Assembly (NCBI GenBank): GCA_002382665.1
Contig: DFZA01000006.1
Span: forward strand, 1 to 64,000
Direction of reading: 5' to 3'
Origin: Peptococcaceae bacterium UBA4068
GTDB taxonomy: Bacteria; Bacillota; Dehalobacteriia; UBA4068
DNA length: 64,000 nt
The notes below the pieces were generated by a model. The model did no database searches. It saw nothing but the letters and a program-made list of their open reading frames with translations, and was not told the DNA's origin. Shown here piece by piece: positions 1 to 7,903 of this stretch. Each line of letters opens with the position of its first letter. Position 1 is the stretch's first letter. A program made the position numbers and the translations under genes.

Positions 1-52
1 CCGTTACCGCTGGTGCGGTACATAATCGAAGCAGCCTTTTTTACTTATGTTT
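1..52. other. window edge, no gene assigned
   Basis: These bases lie downstream of the minus-strand murA stop. I see no start, stop or hairpin that supports a feature. Confidence 0.5.
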
Positions 53-1306
53 TTACTCGTCAACAATTTTGATTTTAGCGCCTACAGATTGCAAACAACC
101 GCAAATATCTTCATAGCCACGCTCGATATGGTGTATATCATCGATCACGGTAACCCCATCAGCCATTAAAGCCGCGATAATCATCGCCGCTCCTGCCCGC
201 AAATCTGTCGACCGCACACAACTGCCATGAAGTTTACTGACGCCGTTGATGATAGCACTATGCCCTTCTATCCTGATATCCGCACCCATCTTGCGCAGCT
301 CCGCCACGTGCATAAAGCGGTTTTCAAATACTGTTTCGCTGATAATGCTGGTGCCTTTGGCCACTGCTAAATAGGCCATGAATTGTGCTTGCATATCGGT
401 AGGAAAGCCCGGATACGGCAATGTTTTCATGTCAACCGGCCAGATATCGCCGCCGCTGATCACATGAACGCCGTCATACCCCTCTTCCACAGTTGCACCG
501 GTTTCAATCAGTTTGGCAATCACCGAAGTCAGATGCTCGGTAATCACATTGGAAATAATCATCTCGCCGCCGGTGGCAGCCGCCATCACCATGTAGCTGG
601 CCGCAGCAATCCTGTCGGGAATAACAGTGTGCTGCGTCGGCTGCAATTGTTTAACGCCGGTGATGCGGATAAAATCGGTGCCGGCACCCTTTATTTTAGC
701 ACCCATAGCGCCCAGCATATTGGCCAAGTCAACTATTTCCGGCTCTTTGGCGGCATTACCGATGACCGTATTGCCTTCGGCAAGAGCCGCAGCCATCATA
801 ATATTTTCGGTTGCGCCAACCGAAGGAAAGTCTAGATATATGTTAGAGCCTTTCAGACCGTTGGTTCTGGCAACTATATATTCGTGATCGATGCTGATCT
901 CGGCGCCGAGAGCCTCAAAGCCTTTGAGATGCAAATCGATCGGCCGCGAGCCGATAGCGCAGCCGCCGGGCAGCGAAGTTTTCGCCATACCCTTGCGCGC
1001 CAGTAACGGCCCCATGATCAAAAATGACGCTCTCATCATGCGCACCATCTCCGCCGGCGCCTCGACACTGTTTAATCCTCTCGTATCCAATTGCAAACAA
1101 CCGTGGTCAAAAACACAACCGACACCTAATGCGGCCAAAACGTCGCACATAGTATTAACATCGGAAAGGTCCGGACAATCATCAATTACAGAAACTCCAT
1201 CTGCCAGCAGCGCGGCTGCTATTTGCGGTAATACCGCGTTTTTGGCGCCGGTGACTTTTATCTCCCCTTTTAGAGGAATTCCGCCTTCAACTATTATTTT
1301 TCTCAA
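53..1306 (-). CDS. murA: UDP-N-acetylglucosamine 1-carboxyvinyltransferase MurA
   Basis: MurA transfers enolpyruvate from PEP to UDP-GlcNAc, the first committed cytoplasmic step of peptidoglycan synthesis. The whole EPSP-synthase-type fold is present. I place the start at the TTG at 1306, which lies six bases after a GGAGG. A GTG further upstream, at 1318, would overlap that ribosome site. From the TTG the protein has 417 residues and the GAKNA motif falls at Lys22/Asn23, the Escherichia coli numbering. The catalytic cysteine sits in PGGCAIGSRP at about residue 116, so the enzyme should be of the fosfomycin-sensitive Cys type. spoIID lies just upstream on the same strand; in Bacillus subtilis murAA comes before spoIID, so the order is swapped here. 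Identification is secure. Confidence 0.97.
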   Translation of the reverse strand: MRKIIVEGGIPLKGEIKVTGAKNAVLPQIAAALLADGVSVIDDCPDLSDVNTMCDVLAALGVGCVFDHGCLQLDTRGLNSVEAPAEMVRMMRASFLIMGPLLARKGMAKTSLPGGCAIGSRPIDLHLKGFEALGAEISIDHEYIVARTNGLKGSNIYLDFPSVGATENIMMAAALAEGNTVIGNAAKEPEIVDLANMLGAMGAKIKGAGTDFIRITGVKQLQPTQHTVIPDRIAAASYMVMAAATGGEMIISNVITEHLTSVIAKLIETGATVEEGYDGVHVISGGDIWPVDMKTLPYPGFPTDMQAQFMAYLAVAKGTSIISETVFENRFMHVAELRKMGADIRIEGHSAIINGVSKLHGSCVRSTDLRAGAAMIIAALMADGVTVIDDIHHIERGYEDICGCLQSVGAKIKIVDE

Positions 1307-1380
1307 TTCAGCCTCCACAATGTTGAGTTAACAATTTATCTTCCACGCTAAATAGCAATATCCTGCTTTTTTGCAAAAAC

Positions 1381-2340
1381 TCAATACAAATTCTGCAGCG
1401 TAGTACCGCCATAATACCAGTTTAAGATCTGTTCGGCGGTATATCCGGCTTTCGCCATCCCGTTAGCGCCATATTGGCAAAGACCCACGCCATGGCCAAA
1501 TCCGCGGGTAAAAAACACTATCTGATCTTTATTAAGCAACCAGGTAAACGCTGTCGAATTTAGTCCCAAAAGCTTCCTTATTTCGCTGCCCGTAAAACTT
1601 TTCTTTGCTATTTTCACCTGTTCGGTGCGGCCGCTGTCCGACAAGGCTGTGACTGCCATTTTGTTCAGATCGGCTTTATCCACCCCCAGGGCCGTTGCCG
1701 CCTCGGCGGTAGACATTGTCAAAACCCCGTCGTAACGCGGCGCGGCGTCATCCCAAAAGCAAGGCACCGACTGCAGATAAGCTATATCATTACCCCAGCA
1801 ATCCGCAGCCGATTCGGTGTGACCGCCGCAAGTAGAACAATAGGGCGTCAATGCCAGTTGCCCCTGATACGTCAATACCTTACCGCTGGTATCGGCCACC
1901 GCCGCGGTTATTTTGGTGATATTTTGCTGATAGTTATCACCCCATTTGGTTCGCAGTTGCTGATCGCTGCTATAAGCCTGGCAACAAGCCGAGTCGCAAC
2001 AAACAACAGCGTCACCGTGTTTGGCTGTACCATAAGGCGGCGTGTAATTTAAAACATATGTACGCGCGGCTATAGCCTGCGCTTTTAGCGCCTCCGGCTC
2101 AAAGCTGACCGGCATTTCCGCAGCCACGACTCCGATCAGAAATTGTTCGAGATATATTTTTTCCTCTTTGCCTTCGCTGTTAAGTATGGTAATTTGCATT
2201 TGCCCTTCAACAGTGGGTAATTTTTGCGGCTTTGGTTCTTTGTTATTTTGGACATAGATAGAAATTATCAGGCAGCAAATGATTGCGGCCAAAATTAGTA
2301 TGGCAATTATCCGGCGTTTTCTATGCAATCTAATTTTCAT
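1381..2340 (-). CDS. spoIID: stage II sporulation protein D (SpoIID/LytB lytic transglycosylase)
   Basis: SpoIID is a membrane-anchored lytic transglycosylase that cuts denuded glycan strands during engulfment of the forespore. The 319-residue product has a basic N-terminus, one membrane helix at about residues 11-30, then the SpoIID domain. GVVAAEMP near residues 70-77 carries the probable catalytic Glu75, followed by AQAIAARTY. A CxxCGGH cluster (Cys168, Cys171, His174) matches the metal-binding cysteine/histidine region of SpoIID. The C-terminus has GFGHGVGLCQYG, the family hallmark. A Shine-Dalgarno site (AAAGGA) precedes the ATG. Its presence argues that the organism sporulates or descends from a sporeformer, although LytB-like paralogs also exist in non-sporeformers. 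Confidence 0.92.
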   Translation of the reverse strand: MKIRLHRKRRIIAILILAAIICCLIISIYVQNNKEPKPQKLPTVEGQMQITILNSEGKEEKIYLEQFLIGVVAAEMPVSFEPEALKAQAIAARTYVLNYTPPYGTAKHGDAVVCCDSACCQAYSSDQQLRTKWGDNYQQNITKITAAVADTSGKVLTYQGQLALTPYCSTCGGHTESAADCWGNDIAYLQSVPCFWDDAAPRYDGVLTMSTAEAATALGVDKADLNKMAVTALSDSGRTEQVKIAKKSFTGSEIRKLLGLNSTAFTWLLNKDQIVFFTRGFGHGVGLCQYGANGMAKAGYTAEQILNWYYGGTTLQNLY

Positions 2341-2395
2341 AATGCCATCCTTTCAGATTATGTTAGCTAATTTATATGATAACATAGAAGATAAA

Positions 2396-2407
2396 ATGAA
2401 ATTTCAT
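2396..2407. repeat. 12-bp palindrome in the spoIID/mazF intergenic region
   Basis: ATGAAATTTCAT is perfectly self-complementary and lies between the divergent spoIID and mazF-like genes. It could be an operator, but at this AT content it could also be chance. Confidence 0.3.
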
Positions 2408-2490
2408 GTAAATTTTGCTAAATAAGGATATAAGTATTAAAAAGTGGGCAAAATTTAAGCATAAACAAATTTCTTTTAAGGGTGATCTTT

Positions 2491-2853
2491 ATGGTCATGA
2501 GAGGAGAAATCTATTTCGCCCAGCTAAATCCTGTCCAAGGTTCCGAGCAGGGAGGAATGAGACCGGTACTGATAATTCAAAACGATATCGGCAACGCCCA
2601 TAGTCCCACCACCATAGTTCTCGCGATTACATCACAAATTAATAAAGCCCGCCTGCCAACTCATGTGGAGCTGCATAAAGAAGAAAGCGGTCTGCAAAAA
2701 GACTCGGTAATTCTTGCCGAGCAAATCCGCACTATTGACAAAGCGCGTCTCAAACAAAAAATAGCCGTATTGCAAACCAATACCATGCAGAAAATTGCCT
2801 ATGCCATGGCGGTCAGCGTCGGCCTCTATGACAAAAACTCGCAAGCCAAGTGA
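2491..2853 (+). CDS. MazF/PemK-family endoribonuclease toxin
   Basis: Type II toxin of the MazF (NdoA/EndoA) family, a sequence-specific mRNA interferase. The 120-residue product begins VMRGEIYFAQLNPVQGSEQGG and has the family core GxRPVLIIQND, ITSQ and the C-terminal block around LAEQIRTIDK. The ATG at 2491 follows AAGGG at suitable spacing; a GTG at 2482 is less likely. In most Bacillota this toxin follows a small ribbon-helix-helix antitoxin gene. Here the roughly 150 bases upstream hold no credible antitoxin ORF, so the gene is solitary. It is divergent from spoIID and ends in a strong hairpin. The family assignment is firm; activity and the location of any antitoxin are unknown. Confidence 0.9.
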   Translation: MVMRGEIYFAQLNPVQGSEQGGMRPVLIIQNDIGNAHSPTTIVLAITSQINKARLPTHVELHKEESGLQKDSVILAEQIRTIDKARLKQKIAVLQTNTMQKIAYAMAVSVGLYDKNSQAK

Positions 2854-2870
2854 TGGGAGAAAGCAACAAG

Positions 2871-2907
2871 AAAGAAGTAGACATGTTTCATACATGTCTA
2901 CTTCTTT
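2871..2907 (+). terminator. strong hairpin after the mazF-like gene
   Basis: A 16-bp perfect stem starting AAAGAAGTAGACATG closes on a 5-base loop (TTCAT) and ends CTACTTCTTT. It lies 18 bases after the toxin stop and also stands downstream of the minus-strand 2962-3414 gene. It probably terminates both directions. Confidence 0.75.
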
Positions 2908-2961
2908 GTATGGTAAAGCAAGTAAAGCCTTTGCTTTTTGTGCTTTTTAGCCGCGTAGCTT

Positions 2962-3414
2962 TTAAGTCACCTTGTCTTCCACAAAGCCCCATATACTGTC
3001 ATTCGTTCCAATAATATATCCTAAATCACCTGAGCCTCCTTTAGTATCCAGAAATCTATAAAAACGCGTTGGTATCTCACATGTATGTATAACTTCTGTG
3101 TTACCGCTTTTATAGAGAATGACGATGTCAAGTTTACTATCAGCTTGCATACTATCATTATGACTTGGATGACGATTGGTCGTGATGTCGTATGTTTTTT
3201 GAATTATATTAAACACCTGCATTATCGATTGCCTATCAATTACTTCTTTGGTTCTCTGTTCTTGTGTCGAGTTAAGTATAAAAGTAATTTTCTCAATATC
3301 ATTTTCATTTCCTGAAATCATTTTTTCACCAAAGCCATCGATTATTATCACAGTTATTGCTAACAAGAGGGCGCAAGTGCCTACAATTATGATTAATCGT
3401 GATTTTTTCTTCAA
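2962..3414 (-). CDS. membrane-anchored small protein, possible immunity partner of the RHS-amidase
   Basis: I do not recognise a named family. The 150-residue product has a lysine-rich start (MKKKSR), one hydrophobic helix at about residues 6-25, and an exported domain of about 120 residues. The domain has alternating beta-like segments such as KLDIVILYKSG and a Trp near the C-terminus (SIWGFVED). This loosely resembles small extracytoplasmic DUF5301-type proteins, but that is only an impression. It starts 12 bases after the stop of the RHS-amidase gene and is probably co-transcribed with it. An exported protein directly behind a cell-wall-cutting effector fits an immunity protein. That role is inferred from position and topology, not from homology. 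Confidence 0.6.
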   Translation of the reverse strand: MKKKSRLIIIVGTCALLLAITVIIIDGFGEKMISGNENDIEKITFILNSTQEQRTKEVIDRQSIMQVFNIIQKTYDITTNRHPSHNDSMQADSKLDIVILYKSGNTEVIHTCEIPTRFYRFLDTKGGSGDLGYIIGTNDSIWGFVEDKVT

Positions 3415-3426
3415 ATCAACACCGCC

Positions 3427-4209
3427 TCATTTAGTTATGAATCTTTGCAAATATGGAATTAAAGCTTCTAATGAGTCTCCAGGGCATTGCGTTGCTCCTG
3501 GAGTACCATAATCTCTGTGTCCTCCTATAGAATTTACTCCGTATGCATCGCTAAGGAACATCGTCATATGAATCACACTCAATCTCTGATCAGGTGTAGG
3601 TTCAGTTGGTAAAGCACCTTGAATGATATTTCCTAATGTAACGTTTCCCGGCTGAAAGTTGCCCATAACAGCAATACCTGTTTTCCCAGTATTTATTACG
3701 CTACAATGTGCACCTTCATAATTTAGGCTTCTACCTTCATAAACCGTCCCGTCAGCTCCAATAACGAAATGATATGGAATATCTGCAAACTCTACACCAG
3801 ATAAAACGTCTGACTGAAAATCAGTAATGTTTTCATTCTGCGAACGATCTGTGTGATGAATTACAATTGTATCATAATAATCTGCTCTCGTTCCACTAAT
3901 CTGTTCCATATCTTCATTTGCTGGCTTAGCACCCCAATCTGACCTCGACTGGTAATAGCCGTCTTTTATAAATGATCGTACAAGCTCTGCTCTCGCGTGT
4001 GCCATTTCCTTAAGTTCTGAGTCGCCCGTTGTATACCAACTTGTATAAGTTGCAATTGCATCTTGCGCCCATTGAGGAAGTTCTTCATCTCCTTCCTGCC
4101 AATGCCCCGTCGGATCCCATGAATTTACAGGGTCACCTTCACAATACGTGTATAGATTCAAGCTCAGAGAGTAATACAGATCGCCTCGGTATGTATCTTC
4201 TGGGATCAT
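3427..4209 (-). CDS. RHS core tip fused to an N-acetylmuramoyl-L-alanine amidase (PGRP/Amidase_2) domain
   Basis: Residues 1-36 are the end of an RHS-repeat-associated core, with SLNLYTYCEGDPVNSWDPTGH; the DPxG signature is where variable C-terminal toxin domains normally begin. After a linker, residues 87-258 form an Amidase_2/peptidoglycan-recognition domain: a WGA motif, IVIHHTD (His118 or 119), YHFVIGADGTVYEGR, GIAVMGNF, then GGHRD (His231) and QCPG (Cys242). These are the zinc ligands and substrate-site features of zinc amidases that cut the MurNAc-L-Ala bond. The reading frame is broken from the upstream RHS core, so the gene is probably an orphan rhs C-terminus. The ATG at 4209 has only a weak AGG in front of it, and expression is uncertain. 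Confidence 0.8.
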   Translation of the reverse strand: MIPEDTYRGDLYYSLSLNLYTYCEGDPVNSWDPTGHWQEGDEELPQWAQDAIATYTSWYTTGDSELKEMAHARAELVRSFIKDGYYQSRSDWGAKPANEDMEQISGTRADYYDTIVIHHTDRSQNENITDFQSDVLSGVEFADIPYHFVIGADGTVYEGRSLNYEGAHCSVINTGKTGIAVMGNFQPGNVTLGNIIQGALPTEPTPDQRLSVIHMTMFLSDAYGVNSIGGHRDYGTPGATQCPGDSLEALIPYLQRFITK

Positions 4210-4786
4210 AATACCTGGCGCGCAGGTAGTAGTTGCCCGTCCCCGTATCGTAGTATTCGCCGCAGTAACGGAAGGGGTTGTCTATCTGCTCTGTTTCCAC
4301 CTGCCAAACCGCGGTAGAGATATTTCCGGCTAAGGGATTGAGCTGAGCGGTTTCTTGATTGCCGTACGGGTCATAATCATAGTCCTTGATAACATTGGCG
4401 AATTTGTCCAGCAGCTTGGTGACGTCGCCGTGAGCATCCTGCAGATAATAGAACGGCTCCTGTCCCTGATTCTCCCGGGAAATCAGTTGCAGACCGCGTA
4501 CATTTTTAGCTGTTACCGCGTTATCCGCGTCCGTCTCCAAAATGATATTGCCGCCGCCATCGTAATAGTATTTTGTTGTCTCGTTTTCCGTCTCTTTGGC
4601 GGTACAGAGGCCGATGCCGTTATAAGTATAAGATGTCAGGTTGCTGTCGTCATCCTCCACGACGGCAAGCTGATTATATCCGTTATAGTAATATGTCAGG
4701 GAATTGCTGGATGTCAGCTTCCCATTTTGCTTGTATGTTTCTGCCTTTTCTACTTGATTTCCTTCATTAGCGTTTTTTGTGTCACC
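4139..4786 (-). pseudogene. truncated, frameshifted RHS-repeat protein fragment
   Basis: An open frame runs from just after a stop at 4787-4789 to a stop at 4139. It encodes RHS/YD-repeat sequence (KLTSSNSLTYYYNGYNQL, SYTYNGIG, KYYYDGGGN) and core sequence (DYDYDPYGN, FRYCGEYYDTGTGNYYLRA). The frame is lost right after RARYYDP. The expected continuation, about six residues of the xxGRFxx type followed by EDTYRGD, resumes in another frame in the neighbouring ORF. A small deletion near 4196-4212 therefore separates the two halves. The N-terminus is also missing: intact RHS proteins have well over a thousand residues. I read this as the decayed remains of an RHS polymorphic toxin. Confidence 0.85.
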
Positions 4787-4800
4787 CTACTTGCCATATA

Positions 4801-4836
4801 ATATAACCCCCAAATCAAGTGATTTGGGGGTTATAT
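4801..4836. terminator. perfect 17-bp inverted repeat with a 2-base centre
   Basis: The left arm ATATAACCCCCAAATCA and right arm TGATTTGGGGGTTATAT pair perfectly around AG. It lies between the cotH gene (ends at 4848, minus strand) and the RHS remnant. It most likely terminates the cotH operon. It also marks the edge of the RHS island. Confidence 0.75.
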
Positions 4837-4847
4837 TTGATTATACC

Positions 4848-7145
4848 CTAATGACTGTAACGTCTTTTTTGATAATGTTTAACTAGGATTAAAGACATAA
4901 TTACCGCGGCAACACAAATAGCAAAATATATTAAATTACTTCTCGACCAATTGCCACTGCTATTTTTAAGCTCTGATTTTTGCTGTGATCTATCTTGCAT
5001 CTGTTCTTTAATACCGGTCGCAGAATTATCGCCGCCGATTTTACTTTTATCCGCCGACGATGTTGAATTATCCGATGATGTCGCGCCAGTATCGTTTGAC
5101 GGCGATGTTGCATTATCCACTGGAGCGGCTGAATCATCGTTCGCCGTTGTTGACCGGTCCGCCGGCGCAGAACTGTCACCGGCAGTACCACCACTGGTAG
5201 AAGAGCCGCTTCCGTTGGGCGCACCGCCGCGACCATCTGGTTTGTCACCGTTGTTTGGTGGTGTTCCACCACCATCCGGCCTGCCACCACCACCGCCGGG
5301 AGGCCCGCCGCCCCCGGAATCATTGGTGCTGCCCAAAGTTGTTGTGGTATTGTTATCAGATGTTGCTACTGCTTGAGCTAACGTTGTTGATGCACTATCG
5401 GTTTGCGATGTTGTGTTTACCGATGTTTGATCGGACTTTGTTGTCCCTGAGGTACTATTGTTGCCACGCCTTGTCATATTACCCATGCCGCCGCCGGTAT
5501 TCATAGTGCCCATAACGCTGAGGTTGATCGCATCGGCATTAACCAAACTGGATGAATCAGCTTGCTGCCCTTCGTTAGTCGAAGGGATATCTCCATTTAA
5601 TTGGCCCTCGATGCTTTGGGCTCTTAATTTACAAAATTCCCTTAGCATCGCTACCGCATCGTTGTATTCTTGCTCATCGTAAAAAGCTGTTGGATCAGAT
5701 GCAACATAGTCGCCGATCAAGGCATCAATCTTAGTAATTTCATCATCCAATTGATCAGCATAATCCAATACCTTATACAAATCTTGATGGTATTGCTCGC
5801 TGTAATCTTGATCTGCCAATAGTTGGCCGACCAATGGCCGCGCTGCTAATGATGATGTCACAGGCGTATCAATCGGAAGATTGATCATGGAAGAGGCGCT
5901 GTCGCCACTGCCACTGTTCATACCCGTACCCATATTAAAACCGCCGAAAGCTAAATTGTAATCCCAGGGAATAATCGAGATTTGCCCATCCTGTTCATAA
6001 AGATAGTAATTATGGAGCATGCTGCCAAAATAGCTGTCAAGGTTGACGACAAAGCAATTGCCTGCAATATAGGCCAGTATTTCATCAACATCGAAATACT
6101 GATCGAGATCGGTACCTTCTTGAAGATGTTGCAGAGCCTCAATAACGCGTTTGCAAGAATCTTTGTCATTATCAAAAACATTATTATCGAAGATAGCGCT
6201 GTAACTGTCAATATCGTCATCAGTGTAGACCAAATCGGCGCCGCTGCTGCTACCGCCACCCACACCGTCCATACCGCCGCCCACATTTCTACCGTTGGTG
6301 TTATTAGTTGCCGCTGAAGTTGAAGAATTGTTCTGAACATCAGTTGTTGTAGATGCCGGAGAATCAGAATTTTGTGTAGAGGAAGTTATATCGGACTGTT
6401 TTGTTTCGGTTGTTGCAGAATTGGTTGATTGGGGCTGCTGGGTATCAGTTGTCTTCGACATATCAGGTATTGCTTTGTTTTTATCAGTATCAGCATTAGC
6501 GCCGCCGCCCATTCCCGTGGTTTCCGGCTTATAAAGACTACAGCTGTTGTTGCCATAGTTACGCTCGACAAAGCTTTCCTCTACCCCCTCGATGGCCAGG
6601 TAAAGGCCCCAAGGTTCACCGTTGACCGTGATATAACAATAGCTGTAAAGCGGTGTATCCACGCCCAGATAATCCATTAGATCATACGAGAGGTATTCTT
6701 TCATATAGGTAGCGTCGGCATAAATATTGTTCAAGGCCATTTTATCAAGGCCCATAAAGGTCTGACCGCTGATATAATGATCAAACTCAACTTTAAAACT
6801 GAACCTGTCGGTAGTATCATCGGAAGCAATTGCCGAAAGGCTGGTATTGCCCTTCGGCCGAATGCCGACATCATAACAGGTCTCGCCGTTAATGGCTACA
6901 TCACAGAGTATATATTGTTCATCTGTAGCGTTATCCAGCATATCCTGCCATTCGTCTTCGTCGACCTCGATATTAATCTCCATTACTTTGTCTTTATCAA
7001 ACAGCTCACTCGCATATTCAGGATTGGCAGCAGCATTTTGATCACCATTCTTCACATAGGCATAGGCTGCCCAAGCTGAAGCAATCGCTATTGCTAAAAC
7101 TATCACTAATACCAATGGCAGTTTTTTACTGTTGATCATGTTCAA
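4848..7145 (-). CDS. CotH-family protein kinase, membrane-anchored, with low-complexity linkers
   Basis: Atypical protein kinase of the CotH family; in Bacillus subtilis CotH phosphorylates spore-coat proteins. Of 765 residues, 9-30 form a membrane anchor or signal. The kinase core is split by an inserted Ser/Thr/Asn/Gly-rich stretch at about 210-302. Recognisable parts are IRPKGNTSL (residues 95-103), FKVEFDHY, ITVNGEPWGLYLAIEGV and the metal-binding-like IIPWDYNLAFGG (391-402). From about residue 530 to 735 the chain is Ser/Thr/Gly/Pro-rich with GGGG runs, followed by a second membrane helix (about 740-757) and a basic tail. It begins a three-gene layout with DUF4956 and VTC proteins, which suggests a surface or envelope role rather than only a coat role. 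The low-complexity parts could span the wall. Confidence 0.88.
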   Translation of the reverse strand: MNMINSKKLPLVLVIVLAIAIASAWAAYAYVKNGDQNAAANPEYASELFDKDKVMEINIEVDEDEWQDMLDNATDEQYILCDVAINGETCYDVGIRPKGNTSLSAIASDDTTDRFSFKVEFDHYISGQTFMGLDKMALNNIYADATYMKEYLSYDLMDYLGVDTPLYSYCYITVNGEPWGLYLAIEGVEESFVERNYGNNSCSLYKPETTGMGGGANADTDKNKAIPDMSKTTDTQQPQSTNSATTETKQSDITSSTQNSDSPASTTTDVQNNSSTSAATNNTNGRNVGGGMDGVGGGSSSGADLVYTDDDIDSYSAIFDNNVFDNDKDSCKRVIEALQHLQEGTDLDQYFDVDEILAYIAGNCFVVNLDSYFGSMLHNYYLYEQDGQISIIPWDYNLAFGGFNMGTGMNSGSGDSASSMINLPIDTPVTSSLAARPLVGQLLADQDYSEQYHQDLYKVLDYADQLDDEITKIDALIGDYVASDPTAFYDEQEYNDAVAMLREFCKLRAQSIEGQLNGDIPSTNEGQQADSSSLVNADAINLSVMGTMNTGGGMGNMTRRGNNSTSGTTKSDQTSVNTTSQTDSASTTLAQAVATSDNNTTTTLGSTNDSGGGGPPGGGGGRPDGGGTPPNNGDKPDGRGGAPNGSGSSTSGGTAGDSSAPADRSTTANDDSAAPVDNATSPSNDTGATSSDNSTSSADKSKIGGDNSATGIKEQMQDRSQQKSELKNSSGNWSRSNLIYFAICVAAVIMSLILVKHYQKRRYSH

Positions 7146-7155
7146 CCTCTACGGT

Positions 7156-7830
7156 TTACGACATATATTGGCCGTTATAGCCGACCAGCGATACATTGCG
7201 GACGCCGTCCATCTGACAAAGCTGATTAACAAAAGCGCTTTGCATTTCTTTGAGCCGCACTTCCACGGTCATTTCGATACCATATTCGGAGACTGTTTTT
7301 GATTTCAGCAGATGTTTTTTGGTGTTACCGGCGACAAATTCGAGAACTTTATCCTCGGTTGAATCATCATTAAGCTGTAATACTAAAATATAGGGATTGT
7401 CATTGCTCTTTTTATTAACGAAAATAACCAGTATCAGGCCGATAAACAATGTACCGAGAACGGCCAGCGGCAGGTAGCCCGCGCCGACGACAATACCAAT
7501 AGAGATAGACCAGAATAGGTAAGCGATATCCAGCGGTTCTTTGATCGCCGCCCGGAATCGTACAATCGACAAAGCGCCGACCATACCTAAAGAGAGCACA
7601 ATGTTGGATGTAACCGCGAGGATGATCAAACAGGTAATAACCGTCATGGCCATCAGCGATATGGCGAAACTTTCTGAATACATCACGCCGCTGTATGTTT
7701 TCTTGTAACACAAGAGTATAAATAACCCCAACGCAAAACTGACCAACAAACCGATCGCCATATCAACCACCGATACCGAACTGATATTGCTTAAAAAATC
7801 CGAAGATAAAATATCCTGAATTGATGTCAT
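7156..7830 (-). CDS. DUF4956 multi-pass membrane protein
   Basis: The 224-residue product matches the DUF4956 type. It has three or four hydrophobic helices in the first 140 residues and the conserved SLGMVGALSIVRFRAAIKEP segment in the loop after them. A cytoplasmic, ferredoxin-like C-terminal domain of about 85 residues follows, ending MDGVRNVSLVGYNGQ. The ATG at 7830 is preceded by GGAGG at seven bases; a GTG four codons upstream would swallow that site. It lies between the VTC gene and cotH on one strand, a trio often seen in Bacillota. Its biochemical role is unknown; partnership with the VTC protein in polymer synthesis or export is inferred. Confidence 0.85.
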   Translation of the reverse strand: MTSIQDILSSDFLSNISSVSVVDMAIGLLVSFALGLFILLCYKKTYSGVMYSESFAISLMAMTVITCLIILAVTSNIVLSLGMVGALSIVRFRAAIKEPLDIAYLFWSISIGIVVGAGYLPLAVLGTLFIGLILVIFVNKKSNDNPYILVLQLNDDSTEDKVLEFVAGNTKKHLLKSKTVSEYGIEMTVEVRLKEMQSAFVNQLCQMDGVRNVSLVGYNGQYMS

Positions 7831-7903
7831 AAAAACCTCCACCTATTTTAAAATATAAAATTATTGTTAACCCCATTAAGCTTTATTAACAAATGGGAGT
7901 TGC

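Noticed and set aside
2415..2603. 62-residue ORF upstream of and overlapping mazF, a possible antitoxin
   Set aside because: It has no ribosome site or antitoxin-like sequence and mostly lies inside the toxin gene in another frame.
4951..5376. Long plus-strand ORF opposite the cotH tail, Pro/Ser-rich
   Set aside because: It is the complement of the Gly/Ser-rich low-complexity coding region and has no family features.
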